A stretch of DNA of 64,000 nt, taken from positions 62,001 through 126,000 of the forward strand of contig JAJEKV010000033.1 in the NCBI GenBank assembly GCA_021234155.1. Reading direction: 5' to 3'. The stretch is from Isoetes taiwanensis. Lineage: Eukaryota; Streptophyta; Lycopodiopsida; Isoetales; Isoetaceae. The notes below the pieces were generated by a model that did no database searches, was not told where the DNA came from, and was given only the letters and a program-made list of their open reading frames with translations. This document shows, in pieces, positions 35,694 through 47,722 of the stretch. Numbering within the stretch: the stretch's first letter is position 1; each line of letters begins with the position of its first letter. The translations under genes and the position numbers were made by a program.

Positions 35694-36400
35694 CTAATGA
35701 CCATATTTGAAGTAATGGTTTGCCAACAGTTGTTCATTCACATTAGCATGCATAGATCTGTTGTCCTTTACACGTTCTTTTAACAGACCTGTACCATATG
35801 GTGTACCATAACACTCAGAGGCTGGGATTTGAACACTAGAAAGTATCCGTGTTACTCGTGGGTAGCCTTTTCCCACATTAGTAGGATGTGCCACAACATC
35901 TGCATAAGACGCATCCGGAATTACTTTGCATGAGTTTCTACCCTCTAGCACTTTATCTTCATTATATACACCATCATAACTCGTTTGTGGAATTTGCAGG
36001 CCTTCTGTACCTTGTGACGACATGCATGTGATGCGATAGTTACCATATGGGTTGCTCGCAGAAAAGGCAGTAATGCCTGATAAATCTTGGGTTTTGCAAT
36101 CCTGCTTTTGAGTTCTAGTTGGCAGGCATGCATTATCTACATCCTTTGACTGTGGAACTGTTCTCTGATCAACTACTACTTTTGACGTCTCAAGTGCAAA
36201 CTCACTTCTATTTATAGCTCGATCATCATCAGAGAGAGTCTGAGTAGGACGCCTGACATCTGGACAATGAGCGCCAGCTTGAACTCCATTCCTTACTATG
36301 GGAGGATTAACTTCATTCCAACCACCTCTTAAGCCTTGTCGTCCCAGGGTTCCTATTACATGGTCATGTCGCCAATGGCATCATATAGACGTCTTTGGGA
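35694..36400 (-). pseudogene. Unassigned long open frame, probable captured last exon
   Basis: On the minus strand a frame stays open for about 220-235 codons and ends in a stop at 35694. The start is not an ATG but follows a possible acceptor (TGTAATAG then GAACCCTGG) at about 36353, so it looks like a terminal exon. The composition is that of a hydrophilic, non-repetitive protein (segments NEVNPPIVRNGVQAGAHC and PRVTRILSSVQIPASECYG). I do not recognise the family. It lies within the Mutator-like element, so it may be a host fragment carried by the element or host sequence between unrelated ends. An internal ATG at 36023 would give 109 residues. Confidence 0.45.
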
Positions 36401-36551
36401 TTCGGATACTTCTCCAAAATTAGAAGGTAATAAAGCACTTTATCATCTGATTGTTTATCTGATTGTTTCTTCAGTCTTGTCATGTCAGGATGCAGGTCTA
36501 ACTCATTTGTGTCCTCGAGCTCTCCTGCAAGTTGCTCAAAACATTTTGTAG

Positions 36552-38481
36552 TAAGTTATGCTAAGTAACACGCATAAATAACTCATCTGCAAAAATACCT
36601 AGAGGAGAGAAATAAATGTTCAAGTATAGAATTGGTGAACTATGAGATATGGAAAGCCAAAGCTCTGTTAAAGGGACGATACATGCAGACCAGAATCAGG
36701 CTGCCCTATCTTGCCAATTGACACAGGTGCCTATGGAAACACTTTCTACCGCTCCATCAGCCCACGCAGAGATGAGACATATTAGGCAAATAAACATGAG
36801 AGAGCAAGGGGTAAGATAGTACAAAGAGAATTAGTGAGGTGTGTCAAAAGACAATAATTCCAACAAGAACACAGTAACTTGAAAAACCAACTGAGCTTTT
36901 ATAAATATCAAGAATATTACATGTATGAGTAGTAAAAAAATTATTTCCATAAAATTTAAGTAAATGTATTACCACAAACTGTGCTGCAGATGTGACTTCT
37001 CTTGAACCATGTGATATAATTTGAAACTCAAGCTGGAGATAGGACATCTGTAGATAAAGCTAGCAGTGAACGGTTGGTTTCTTTTCTTTCCTTTCCCCGT
37101 TGTCATTTGTTTGGCATACACGCTAGGATTTCCATAATCATCGTCCAGCAGTCACAAAAATTTCTTAAGCTACGCAACGCTTATAGTGCAGAACAAGAAT
37201 CAATCTTACCTTTAAGAAGTCATAAAATGCACATGGTGACCTACAATGTCTGCACTCTGGAAAAAAGAATAATGTTGATGAATAGTCAAAGCAATTTTAT
37301 TTTAGCAACTATTTAAAAATACTGTATGCACCTTGCACATAATGAACTATTCCAGATGTAACTTAATCTATATTATAATCAAAATCAAATTGGATTACGA
37401 AACTGTTATTTGCCCTATAGTTGGTTTCAGAACTTAACAATGATCAAATGTTTATGCTAGCAGACAATACTGAGTATGAAGTCAGAAATTGGCAGCTTTT
37501 AATAATTGTTTTTAATTGAACCTGCCATGTGTTCAGTTAAACTAGCTGAAAATTTTCTAGTCTGCTAGTCTAGTGTATGACCATTACCACATCATGTGAC
37601 GCCTTAATCTTTGGGCCAGCCAATGCAGGTAATAGCTAGCAAGAAGTAATTTCATCTTTCTAAGGAAATGCCAATTTCGTACCTTCACATTACAAAGCAC
37701 AGAGTACAAGCATGATGTTTAAGGAAGAAATTACTTTGAACATGAGCAGCTTCCTAGGGACAATAACTAAGAATACTTGCTCCTGCTTTGATATTGACTT
37801 ATGAACTAGAACTCCACGCTTCACAATCTTCCTTTCCTGCAATCGCACAGGGCAACTCAAGATTTAAAAAGCTTTTCTAGTCCAAGCTCATGAAAACGAG
37901 ATATTAGCCATGCAAAAAGAAGAAAAGTAATGGAAAAATGACGCTCCTCAGTCAAAAACTAGCCATGGTGGTTTTGGCATATTGGAATCTTTCGCTCTAC
38001 TGCAACAACATAATCAAATTACTACAGACCATCATTTGTTCAAATGCACAGAGGCAGTTAGCTTATTCATCTCCAACATCGCTGGATTGATTCCCAAATC
38101 TCCAACACTGCTGGATGAAGATCTCCAAGGGAAAATTTAGTCTCTGAAAAAATGTAATCTTGGGCTTTCCTGTAGATACTCAGTTATTGCATCCTTCAAC
38201 CACCTAAGAACACTTGCTGTGTGGACCAATAAAGGGCTTGCCCCCCTAGTGGCAACCCAAAAATGGTAGAAAATGCATGAAGGGGAAATGATGGAGGATG
38301 AATTGGCAGCTATAGCACTTCTGTGGGGGTGCCTAGAATAAAAATACATCAATTACAATCACAATTATGTGTAAGTGCGAAAAACAGTTTGCAACTTCTG
38401 TTATAGCTTAATTCGTCGGACATGTCTAGTTTGCATGCAGGGCCATAGCTCTCGGGTAAGAGAAACTAGGCAGGTATAAAA
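36552..38481. other. MULE interior, right part; no recognised gene
   Basis: AT-rich, intron-like composition. A minus-strand frame at 38137-38352 (72 codons) has protein-like composition but no known motif. If 35694-36400 is a last exon, earlier exons would be expected here, but I could not establish any. Confidence 0.3.
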
Positions 38482-38684
38482 TAGGGGCATTGAGAAATAT
38501 TAAAAATAGAGGGGCATTTTGCCAAATAAGTAAAAATACAGGGCATTTTTTAAAATTTTCCTATTTTGAACCGTGTTAGGGTTCTTTGTTTAGGGGTAAT
38601 ACACTAGTCTTAGAACATCAATGTCTTGAGCTTGAGACCGCTTAGAGTCGCACTATATAGTTTTGTCCCATGGCCCTGTATGGT

Positions 38685-39215
38685 CTCCTTGGACATTAAA
38701 ATAATACCTATCTATTCTAATCACGCACATGCCTTGGACATTAAAATAATACCTATCTATTCTAATCACTCACGCTTCTAATTACGCACATGCCTCTTCA
38801 CTATTCAATGAAAATCGTGGATGATTTTTACATCTCTCTTCCAAATGAACGTGAAATTTTAAGTGTCCTTTTAAGTGTTCTTAAGTGCACTCATTGGGAA
38901 TAGCAACTAGTCTGGATATTAAAATAGTATCTATCTATTCTAATCACGCGCACACCTCTTTGTGGATGATTCTTACATCTCTCTTCCAAATGAATGTGAA
39001 ATTATAAGTGTCCTTTAAGTATCATTAAGTGCACTATTGGGGATAACAACTAACCTGGACATTAAAATGGTACCTATCTATTCTAATCACACACATGCCT
39101 ACATTGTGGATGATTCTTCTATCTTTCTTTCAAATGAATGTGAAATTATAAGTGTCTTTAAGTGCACTCATTGGGGATGGTATCTCTAAGTGTCTTTCAG
39201 TATTACGATTTCTCT
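38685..39215. repeat. Degenerate tandem repeats, about 130-bp unit
   Basis: At least three to four units share GGACATTAAAATA, CTATCTATTCTAATCAC, TTCCAAATGAATGTGAAATT and TAAGTGCACTCATTGGGGA in the same order. Further partial copies occur at about 40010-40085 and 40735-40830. Non-coding. Confidence 0.75.
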
Positions 39216-40009
39216 TCACTGCTCCAATGAAAATTGTAGATTATTGATACGAAGATGTATGCTCCAAGCTGTATCTACAAAACAATCATCATGAAATAAA
39301 ATAAAAAAGCACAAATCCACCCTTTCAGGGCAAAGCGCACCACCCAACCGGGCTATCTTGAGTAAGAGAATCTCCGAGAAAGACTGAATTTTGGAAGAGG
39401 AAAGGCTTAAAGGAAAAACAATTTAGCCACTAGAGAATCCTCAATCTAGCAAATCATGAATTTAAGACGACGGCTAGGCTTAAAAATTGGCCAGGGCAAG
39501 GTATTCGAGAGTTCACTAAAAGAATTGGAGATATCTAGAACCAATCAATTCCTCCCAAGAAGTACTGCAAGAGCTTAATTCAGGATATTGATTAAGGAAT
39601 TGGTTCTTGGTTGAACCGGCTATTGTAGATCTGCTGGAGCTGAAGTTAGATTGCAGGAACTTCATCGTCCACCGCAGTCGAAGTCTTGAGCAGGTCTTTT
39701 TGTTGCCTCTAAGTTACTGTAGCAGCCCCATATGTCCAAGATGTTGGACAACAAAGTGCCGCTATCGCCTCTTGTGTTGTAGATCCCTGATGTCACAGCT
39801 ATTGTCCCTTGTCGGGTGTAGAAACTGCCCTTATATAGAATCTTAGACTTTTTAGAAAAGGTCTTCCCTTTTCCCTAATAACCATTGGAATATTTTGGTG
39901 CAAAGTTTGGATTACATATGCATATTCAAGGTCTTTGGCTTCTACATTCTAACTTTCTTTCTCATTCTCTTGCTCCCATAGCCACTCCCCAAAGCGCCAC
40001 CATATCAAT
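39216..40009. other. Stretch without recognisable gene
   Basis: No known motif in any frame. A 79-codon frame at 39607-39846 is not supported by anything else. Confidence 0.35.
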
Positions 40010-41140
40010 TATTCTTATATCTCTCTTCCAAATGAATGTGAAATTCTAAGAATCCTTAAGTGCACTCATTGAGGATAGCAATTAGTTTATAGATTGTTGT
40101 ATCTATGAAGGATTAAGAAAATGGTCCAAAACTCATGAAATAAAGGAACTGTGCTTAATGGAGCAAAGGGCCAGGATAAAATCGTAGGGAGCAATTTCTC
40201 AGTAATATAAGCATAGAATATCCAGCCCTCTGAAGAGGCCTAATATGAGCACATCTTCAGACCTTTGCTTGAATTTACTGTTCCTCACCTCTAATAACAT
40301 GAGGCCCCTGAGGCAATATAGGTGTCTATGGTGGCAATCGAAACAAAATGAATTTTCGGCGGCCACATTGCTAATACTGCTCATGGTTAGTATAACTTGT
40401 AACAAGTGCATTGGAAACCATCTGGAAGGTGACAATTATTAACCAATCTAAGGCTTCCACATCTCCACAATTAGACTCTAGAATAAAACTACTTCAACAG
40501 TCATATGGAATCTCATTGGTCTCTATTACAAATATGCAGTTCTTGAAACTCATCCAAATAGTTAGAAGGGTGTAAATTTGGTAATGCTACCCAAGAAGTG
40601 TGAAAGAACATAGTTTTTCAACATTAATCGCTAGCTATATGTTGTAGAAGAAATTTATCATAGCGGCAATTGCCGCGAACGTTAGTTTTTCTTAGCAGTA
40701 TTATCCACTACTCTTCTAAATACTCTCTTCACTGTCCAATGAAAAATATGGATGATTCCTATATCAGTCTTCCAAATGAATGTGAACTTCTTAGTGTCCT
40801 TAAGTGCACTCATTGGAGATAACAACTAGTAGTTTATAAATTGTTGTATCTATGTAAAACATCATCCACAAATTCATATTTGTCTAAAAATGATGAAACT
40901 ATGCCTAGTGGAGCAAGGAGCCAGATTGAAATAGTAGGGAGCGATTTCTCAATAATATAAGCATAGACCTCCCTCTGAAGAAGACTAATATGAGCACATT
41001 TTCAAACCTTTGTTTGCATTTACTGTTGCTCACCTCTAATAAAATTAAATAAAACTAATTCTAACTCAATATAGGTGTTTGTGGTGGTAGTTGGAATAAA
41101 ATAAATTTTTGGTGGTCACAAGTATATTGTTGCTAACACT
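40010..41140. repeat. Segmental duplication, two copies of about 0.43 kb
   Basis: Blocks at about 40010-40450 and 40720-41140 match in order: TCTTCCAAATGAATGTGAA, GTAGGGAGC-ATTTCTCA, ATATAAGCATAGA, CTAATATGAGCACAT and TTACTGTT(C/G)CTCACCTC. They are diverged by many substitutions, so the duplication is old. Confidence 0.7.
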
Positions 41141-41165
41141 ATCCTAATATTAATATAGTTACTTC

Positions 41166-41197
41166 GCATGAGGGGGGTTTCTCATGCCCCCTCATGC
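41166..41197. repeat. GC-rich hairpin, 11-bp stem
   Basis: GCATGAGGGGG (41166-41176) pairs with CCCCCTCATGC (41187-41197). It lies at the start of the block that leads into the Helitron-related duplications, but a link is not established. Confidence 0.55.
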
Positions 41198-42471
41198 ACA
41201 ACCCATGTGCATGCATACCCCATCGACTCCCTTGAATCCCCGCCGTCTGGTTAAGAGCCAATGGTCCAGATGATGACAGGTCATAGGGGATTTGTGTATG
41301 CATCATGTGTTGCAGGTGTATGGGGGCATAGGCCATAGTTGCGAACCGTTGGATGAAAACATTGAAGTAAATCTTGGCGGTTGGTTACGGCGGGGGATGT
41401 ATGGGGTGTTTGAGCAGGGGACCCAAAGAGGGGTTTTGATATTGGCCGTTGAGATTGGATGTCAATTTGGCGCTTTTCATCTCGATCGTTGAAGATGAAG
41501 TTCGAGGTTAGGGGACAAGGAACGAGGAGTGAAAGTTTAGAGTGGTACTTTGGCATGCATTGTTCCTCCTCGCCAAGATTCCGAGCACTCTGTGTTCCTA
41601 GATTGTGATCTCCGGGTTTTAGTTATGGTGGCTCCGAGCGCAGGTGTTAAATGTGGTTGTGCACGTGGGTGGAAGGGAATGAGGTAAAGCAAGGTTGTGG
41701 CTTCTTAAATGGGTGTGTGTTTTTAGTGTTCCGGGGTTTTGTTGGGCTCTTTTGTGATAACTCTGTTGTGGTGATTGAAGGTCTTCGCATTTTGGCGATT
41801 GAAGGTTTGTGACTTCAATTGAAGTTTGTTGGAGTTCAGGATGAATTTAGCAGTAGCATGGCATAGAAATATAGACTAGTGGGGTAGATGACATTGTAGG
41901 AAGCTTGAAAGTTAGTTAAATTTGTGAATGCTAAAGAGAAAGAAAGTTGTTGGTAAGATTGCATTGAAATTGTGGACATGCAGCTGATGATCAACAAAAT
42001 TCTATTAAGGAGTATTGAGATGATCTACTTACTAGATTCGAAGGATTATATGAGAGTTTATCACAGATTACAAAGGAGTAATGATCTTCAAGCACATGCT
42101 ATCTTCTAATTCGAGTGCATAGTGTTTCACAGGAAGAATTGGTGTAGGCGGATGTGTTGGATATATGGGTGGCATATACTATGATGCCAAAAAAGTATGT
42201 TGAGTCTTTGTTGTATCACATTTTTCATAAGAAAGGGGAAAAAAGAGGGAATTGTGTAGAAGTGAATCTGGTGTGTTTGTAAGTACTTCCCTTACAGTCT
42301 GATTGAGTAATCGAAACTTCCCATATTGGTTCGGATTTCTTTCATATGGTTGTCAAGTTGTCTGTTTAATATTCTCCATTATATTTGGAAATAGTGAAAG
42401 TTTGAAACTTAATTATAGAATTGATCTAGTTACCCGTTTCAAGGATTATATGAGAGTTTATGCAGATTACA

Positions 42472-43091
42472 TGTAGAAATTGTTCCAGAAATAGTCAGTA
42501 TAACAATAGCTTTATTCACCAAATTTGCTAGACAACTTTATAAACAAGGCTTATAAAAGCTTAGTTTCATGGAGCCAAAATATGGTCACTCATCCAAGAA
42601 CCTTTTACAAAATACAACTCCTGGCTTTCGGCTCTCAACCTATAAAGCTGTCTATCCATTACTCGATTATTTATCTCCATATTTTTCCTTTCCAATCAGG
42701 GTGCATCCACTTGTCAAATTGTGCATCCCCTTCATATAGAAAGTTCCTCAACTTGCCTAAAATCGGGAGTAGATAGACTTGCCTTCCTTAAAATTCGGCC
42801 CTAGTTGACTTTGACTTTTGGACTAGTCAACGCCAAAAACCCTAAGAGGCGGGGCGGGGTGTCCGTGTGTTTCTAGCGAGCCCAAAGAACACTTTCGGGG
42901 GGGTGCCCGCCACCTTTGACTTTGACTTTGACTTTGACTTTGACCCTCTCGCCCTTTGCTTCTCATAGGTCTTTCCATAGCTTTGTATAACATGACACCA
43001 TTTAACATGCCCTTTGCTCTAATCTCACCCCAACTTCTCATAGATTAGAATAGAATATCACTCCCACAATTATTACATGACAACCACAACA
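42472..43091 (-). repeat. Left LTR of the copia element (3' LTR)
   Basis: Begins TGTAGAAATTGTTCC and ends ACCACAACA. It holds a (CTTTGA)n run near 42910-42945 that is shorter in the other LTR. Differences from the right LTR cluster at CG-rich positions. Confidence 0.95.
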
Positions 43092-43100
43092 TTCCCCTTC
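43092..43100 (-). promoter_or_regulatory. Polypurine tract of the copia element
   Basis: GAAGGGGAA on the minus strand lies directly against the 3' LTR start TGTTGTGG. Confidence 0.7.
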
Positions 43101-43199
43101 ATGTAATAGCGGTTCTCGATTATATTGGATTATTGTTCTTAACTTGAGAAACACAAGGTAAGTGCCTTGGTGAGAATATCGCTAATTGTCCATCCGTTT

Positions 43200-44073
43200 G
43201 CAACATATATCATTTGTAGCATGTTTTCTTCACCATGTCTCTAAGAAAGTGGACTTCCATTTCAATGTGCTTTGTTCTTTAAATGAAAAACGGGGGTTTT
43301 TGACATAGCTATGCAAAATGGTATTGTCCTGATAAATAGCGGTGGGATTGATACGTGGGTTTCCAATGCGCTAAGAGTCTTCTTTCCCAAATCAACTCCT
43401 TTGCTACTAAGCGGTGCCTTTGTATTCGACCTCTGCGCCAATGATGCTATGCTAGGTACTTTTTGCACTTCAGACTCACGGTGCCCCACCTAACATGACT
43501 AAATAACCCGAAGTGGATTTTCTTTGATCTAAATCTCCTCCCGGTCTGAATCACAATATGCTTTCGGTTCAAGTTTAGGCTGGATTGTACATAATTCCAA
43601 CTTCAAAGGAGCCCTTTAAATACCTCAAAATTCTTTTTGCGGCCGATCGATGAGCTACACGAGGATTGTTATTATATGCGCTTAATAAATTGGCGACAAA
43701 GGAAATATCGGCCTTGTACAATTAGCCACATAAGCAAGACAACCAATTAAAGATCGTATGGAGTTCTTTCCATTTGCCTCACCTCCTGAGCAGATTTTGG
43801 GCACATATCTTCTGAAATTCTGTGTCCAGGTACTAATGGAGTATCTGCAACATTACAATCCTGCATTTTAAAAGTTTTTAACATATTAGCAATATGTGTT
43901 TGTTGACTTAAGAGTAAAGTCTTGTTGTCTAGTCCCTGCAGACTTCAATTCCAAGAAACCTCTTCAGTTCTCCTAAATCAGTCATTTGAAATCTTTTACT
44001 CAAAATATCCTTACAATGCAAAAGAATATTCTTGCCTTTCGCTACCATAATATTATCATCTACATATAGGGCA
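43200..44073 (-). pseudogene. Copia reverse-transcriptase end and RNase H
   Basis: The frame at 43929-44073 carries LYVDDNIMVAKG and DLGELKRFLGIEV, the second half of a copia reverse transcriptase. Downstream, broken frames show NNPRVAHRSAAKRILRYLKG, then GDLDQRKSTSGYL (the RNase H region), then a DNTIL segment followed by KNPRFSFKEQ, the usual copia C-terminal block. Several frameshifts and stops break it between 43500 and 43900. It is continuous with the reverse-transcriptase frame on the far side of the MITE. Confidence 0.85.
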
Positions 44074-44394
44074 GGGTAAAAGCATGTTAAGGTGTACCAC
44101 TTTTGGAACCTGCAAAAGTACATACACTAGGTACTTTAGAACTGGGTACTTTCTCATTTTTCTTTTCATTAAAACTAGTACAAAAGTTCAAAATAAAAGT
44201 CAAGGACGTATTAATATTCAAAGTTAGGATAAATATAATGCTATCGAAGACCAAAATATATATAAAAGTTTTAAAATGTACCTTTTATTGACATATTACA
44301 CAGGTACCCAGTACCCAGTCCTGGGTACCTTTTTAGGTACTTTTTTAGTCACTAAATAATACTTTTTAAGGGACACCCTAACATGCTTTTACCC
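44074..44394. mobile_element. MITE inserted in the copia reverse transcriptase, 321 bp
   Basis: Terminal inverted repeats of about 25 bp (GGGTAAAAGCATGTTAAGGT at the left; GGGTAAAAGCATGTTAGGGT as the complement of the right end) are flanked by a 4-bp duplication GGCA (44070-44073 and 44395-44398). Removing the insert and one GGCA restores an unbroken copia frame through the ALYVDD catalytic region, which proves the exact boundaries. There is no coding capacity. The superfamily is uncertain; a 4-bp duplication does not fit the common hAT, Mutator or PIF sizes. Confidence 0.9.
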
Positions 44395-45687
44395 GGCAAT
44401 CACACACCATTCATCTCCACTTCTAAATCTATATAGATTCCCATCACACAGAAACTTCTCAAATCCCTGTTCAAGCAAATAGCCATCCATACATTTGTAC
44501 CATTCTCTAGGAGCCTGTTTTAACCCATATACAGCTCGATTCAACTTCCAAACCTTACCTTCAATTTTGTCAAATTCTGGAGCTGGTTTTAGATAAATTT
44601 CTTCTTCCAATTTAGCATTTAAAAATGTTGTACTGACATCCATATGATGAATCTCTAAGTCTTCAGAATTTGCAATAACTAACAACATTCGAAGACTATT
44701 AATCTTTACTAATGGAGAAAATGTTTCATCAAAGTCTTGACCTTGCTTTTGAGTGAATCCTTGAGCAACAAGTCTAGCTTTGTATTTTCTGGATTTTCCA
44801 TCAGCTCCAAGTTTAATTCTGTATATCCATTTGCTTCCTACAACATTTTTACTTTCAGGTCTGTCCACAAGTATATAAGTATTAGTTCTATGAAATGAGT
44901 TCATCTCATCTTCCATAGCTTTCCTCCAGTCATCTTTATTTTTTCCACTTATAGCCTTATTATAACTTTTTGGAGCCTCTTCATTTTCTAGCACTAGAAT
45001 ATCAAATACTGTGTTTATTTCCCCCTCACTTTCCAGCAATCTTTTACTTCTGCCATGAACATCCCTTCCAAATAATGCAATATCCTTATTTTCATCATGT
45101 AGCATCTGTGCTTCAGTTCTTCTTTTCCTTTTTGGTTTTTCCACTATTTCTTCATGTATATGTTGAGTATCTTCTGCAGGTTTTTCAGTCCCATTTGCAG
45201 GTTCTTCTACTTGTTCTACCTCATCATCATCATCACTAAAGTCTGCAACCTTAGTCTGACCATCTACACTAGTATTTCCTTCAAGTTTAATTGACTCTTC
45301 ATGTAGACTATTAGTTTCCTTTTGATTATTCATAGCTTCCTTGCCATCTGCTGTATTTACTTTAGGAATAGTTCTGTAAAACTGATTTTCAGAAAATACC
45401 ACATCTCTGCTAATAATTATTTTTCTTTGAGCTGGATTGTATAATCTATATCCCTTTGAATTTTCATCATAGCCTACCGGATAACGTATATAAGATCGAT
45501 CATCAAGCTTTTTCCTTAATTCTTTCGGAACTCGTGCAAAAGCCAAACAACCATAAGTTCTAAATTTTTCAAAAGATGGTGCCTTACGACCATAGCATTT
45601 CGGTATGGCTCCATTTATGCTCATTGAAGGCAACTTTGTTTTGAATAAACACTGCGGTTTTCGCCTCATCCCATAAAAATTTGGCAA
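44395..45687 (-). pseudogene. Copia integrase C-terminus and reverse transcriptase
   Basis: A 432-codon open frame. Its first part matches the integrase tail (FEKFRTYGCLAFARVPKE and KGYRLYNPAQRKIIISRDV). The middle is an acidic linker (about residues 110-200). The reverse transcriptase starts near residue 265 with WRKAMEDEMNSFHRTNTY, followed by WIYRIKLGADGKSRKYKARL and the first catalytic aspartate (Asp350) in MDVSTTFLN. The frame ends in the MITE where the YVDD box should begin. It is otherwise free of stops, so the copia element was probably active in the recent past. Confidence 0.9.
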
Positions 45688-46096
45688 TCCTCAATACTTC
45701 AACATAGATCCGACCGCATTTAATAAGGTTCTATTTTTTTCTTTCGCCACTCCATTACGTTGTGGAGAATACCGACATGTAAGTTGTCTTTTAATACCTT
45801 TGGATGCACGAAACCATTTAAATTCATCGGCGGATATTCACCACCTCTCCGGATCCGGACATTTGATCTTTGCTCCAGGTTCCAACTCTACTTCAGCAAC
45901 AAAAAATTTTAAAAGCATCTAGAGCTTGATCTTTTTGATTTCAATAAATAGCAATTAGCTCTTCTACCAAATCATCAATAAAAGTCATAAAATACTTGTA
46001 ACCGGATATACTAGTTACATTTATAGGCCCACACAAATCGTGTGAATTAACTCCAAAATTCTTTTTTGACCCTGTTTTGACTTCTTAAAGATTTGT
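45688..46096 (-). pseudogene. Copia integrase core, frame broken
   Basis: Reading the minus strand in shifting frames shows LCGPINVTSISGYKYFMTFI (the first catalytic Asp region) and then CRYSPQRNGVAKEKNRTLLN (the catalytic Glu region, usually SPQQNGVAERKNRTL). At least two stops and frameshifts lie between them. Confidence 0.75.
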
Positions 46097-46729
46097 CTAG
46101 TCCGCTTTCCAAGCATCTGGCCGAAGACAAATCTTCTCTTCCTTATTTGAAGTCATGGAGATCAACCCTCTCTTTTCCAGAGCATCAAGATTCTTGAAAT
46201 TTGTATGTCCAAGCCTAGTATGCCAAACTTGTTTGGAAGTACATTCAATGGAATTTAGACATGGAACATGACTGTATGGAAAACCAAACAAGTTACCAAC
46301 ACGTCTGCCAACGAACTTGATTTCATTATCATGAAAAATAGTACATTCCAGTTTTTCAAATACAACTTTGTAGCCAAGATCAACAAGTTGACTTACTGAA
46401 ATCAAATTTCTTACTAGTCCAGGAACACACAACACATCTTTGAGTTTAACAGGTTTCCCTTGTAAATCAAAGATTTCTAAAACACCAACATCCTTAATCT
46501 GCTGCACTCCACCATCTCCCAACTGTACATGCCCAACTTTCTTTACACAATTCTGAAGCAGATTTGGCTTGAAGACTACACTTTTTTCGCTCCCTGAATC
46601 TATCACACAAAAATTGTCATGCAAAGATTTTGAAGTAAGAACATTATTTGAGACATGATTACACGTTACCTCAAAAATTTCATCTCCACTGCTAGCTTCT
46701 TCAATACTTTCCTCTTTTACCAGATTCAT
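46097..46729 (-). pseudogene. Copia protease and GAG-pre-integrase segment
   Basis: A 210-codon open frame. The aspartic-protease active site is FCVIDSGSEKSVV (DSG at about residue 43), with DVLCVPGLVRNLISVSQL downstream as in copia proteases. The GAG-pre-integrase motif VWHTRLGHTNFKNLDALEK follows. The frame ends soon after, where the zinc-binding region of integrase would start. Confidence 0.9.
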
Positions 46730-46734
46730 ACTTG

Positions 46735-47695
46735 GTTGAAACCTCCCTCTCCCCGCCTCCAGTTATGGCACGACCTCTCCCTCTTCCGGATGAAGATTTA
46801 GGACTTGGACATTACGAAGCCAAATGTCCTTTACCATCCACGGTTAAAACACTTGAACACCTTGCCCTCAAAGTACAATTTGCTTTTAAAATGACCATAC
46901 ACATTACATTTAAAACATGGCCCTATTTTATCTTTTACCGATTTCAAGTACTTACACCCTTTTAAACTTCCCCTTTGAATAGTACTTCTGGTGATTGCTC
47001 TTCATCATCAAAACCCCTTCGAAGTCCGATTTCAAACTCTGTTTGAATCATTTTCTGAAGATGCTCTTTGCTAGTAGCCACATTCCTAATTAGTGTAGCT
47101 AAATGAGAATTATGAGAAACCCGACTTGGCTAAGTACAAATTTGATTTTGATCATTCACAATAGATCCCGCACCTTCTAAGTCCGCAATTATGGACTCAA
47201 ATTTCTCCATAAACTTCGGTTATATTGTCTTTTTCAAACAACTTAAGTCTTCTAAGTTGTTTTTCCAAAACATCTATCTGGGATGAACTCTTGATTTCAA
47301 AATGTTTAATCATATATTCCCACATCTCCTTTGGCTGTTTACCTCTCAATTTTAATTTCAAAGCAGTTCCTACCTTGCTCATAATAATGGCTTGGGCCTC
47401 CATTATTTTAGTGGCATCAGTTTGGATTGCAGAGCTACCTCCACCAACAACAGATCCACCACCCGAGCTTTCACCACCCGAACTTGCACTGACCACCTCC
47501 TGGATTAGTACCTGCAGTACCAGATCTAGTAGGGGATGCAGAAATAGCCATGGCAAATGTACTGCCATCAATTAAGCCCCAAAGATTTTCAAACTTTAAA
47601 ACAGATTCAATTCCTTCTTTCCAAATTTGAAAACCAGTGTCACCTTTAAACACTTCAACAGTTGCTAGCAAATTGGCACCGAATCTGGTTGACAT
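46735..47695 (-). pseudogene. Copia gag with zinc knuckles, frame broken
   Basis: The ATG at 47695 begins MSTRFGANLLATVEVF, 15 bases inside the primer site, then the frame shifts near 47480. The second frame carries KQPKEMWEYMIKHFEIKSS and LEKQLRRLKLFEKDNI, typical of the copia gag (UBN2-type) domain. A CFKCNVYGHFKSKL sequence near 46900 is a CCHC knuckle that has lost its last Cys. A second degraded knuckle follows near 46800. Confidence 0.8.
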
Positions 47696-47709
47696 CCTGA
47701 GTCACCTTA

Positions 47710-47721
47710 GCTCTGATACCA
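47710..47721 (-). promoter_or_regulatory. Primer binding site of the copia element
   Basis: TGGTATCAGAGC on the minus strand, one base inside the 5' LTR. This is the canonical site complementary to the 3' end of initiator tRNA-Met. Confidence 0.95.
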
Positions 47722-47722
47722 C

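Larger units (their letters stand above)
32879..38561. mobile_element. Mutator-like element (MULE), 5.7 kb, possible gene carrier
   Basis: A 9-bp target duplication TATTTTGAA occurs at 32870-32878 and 38562-38570, the size typical of Mutator elements. The ends are inverted repeats. The left end is GGGAAAATTTTAAAAATGCC and the right end, in reverse complement, is GGAAAATTTTAAAAAATGCC. Similarity extends about 80 bp inward through a second AAAATGCCCCT motif. No MURA-type transposase was found, so it is non-autonomous. The interior holds a LINE insertion (34548-35249) and a minus-strand open frame that looks like a host exon (35694-36400), as in gene-carrying Pack-MULEs. It lies only about 40 bp from the end of the LARD-like element. 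Confidence 0.8.

Noticed and set aside
32879-38561. LTR retrotransposon
   Set aside because: The end repeats are inverted, not direct, and the duplication is 9 bp, which fits Mutator-like elements.
44970-45239. 89-codon plus-strand ORF
   Set aside because: Antisense to the copia integrase-reverse transcriptase frame; the Phe/His-rich composition reflects the acidic linker on the other strand.
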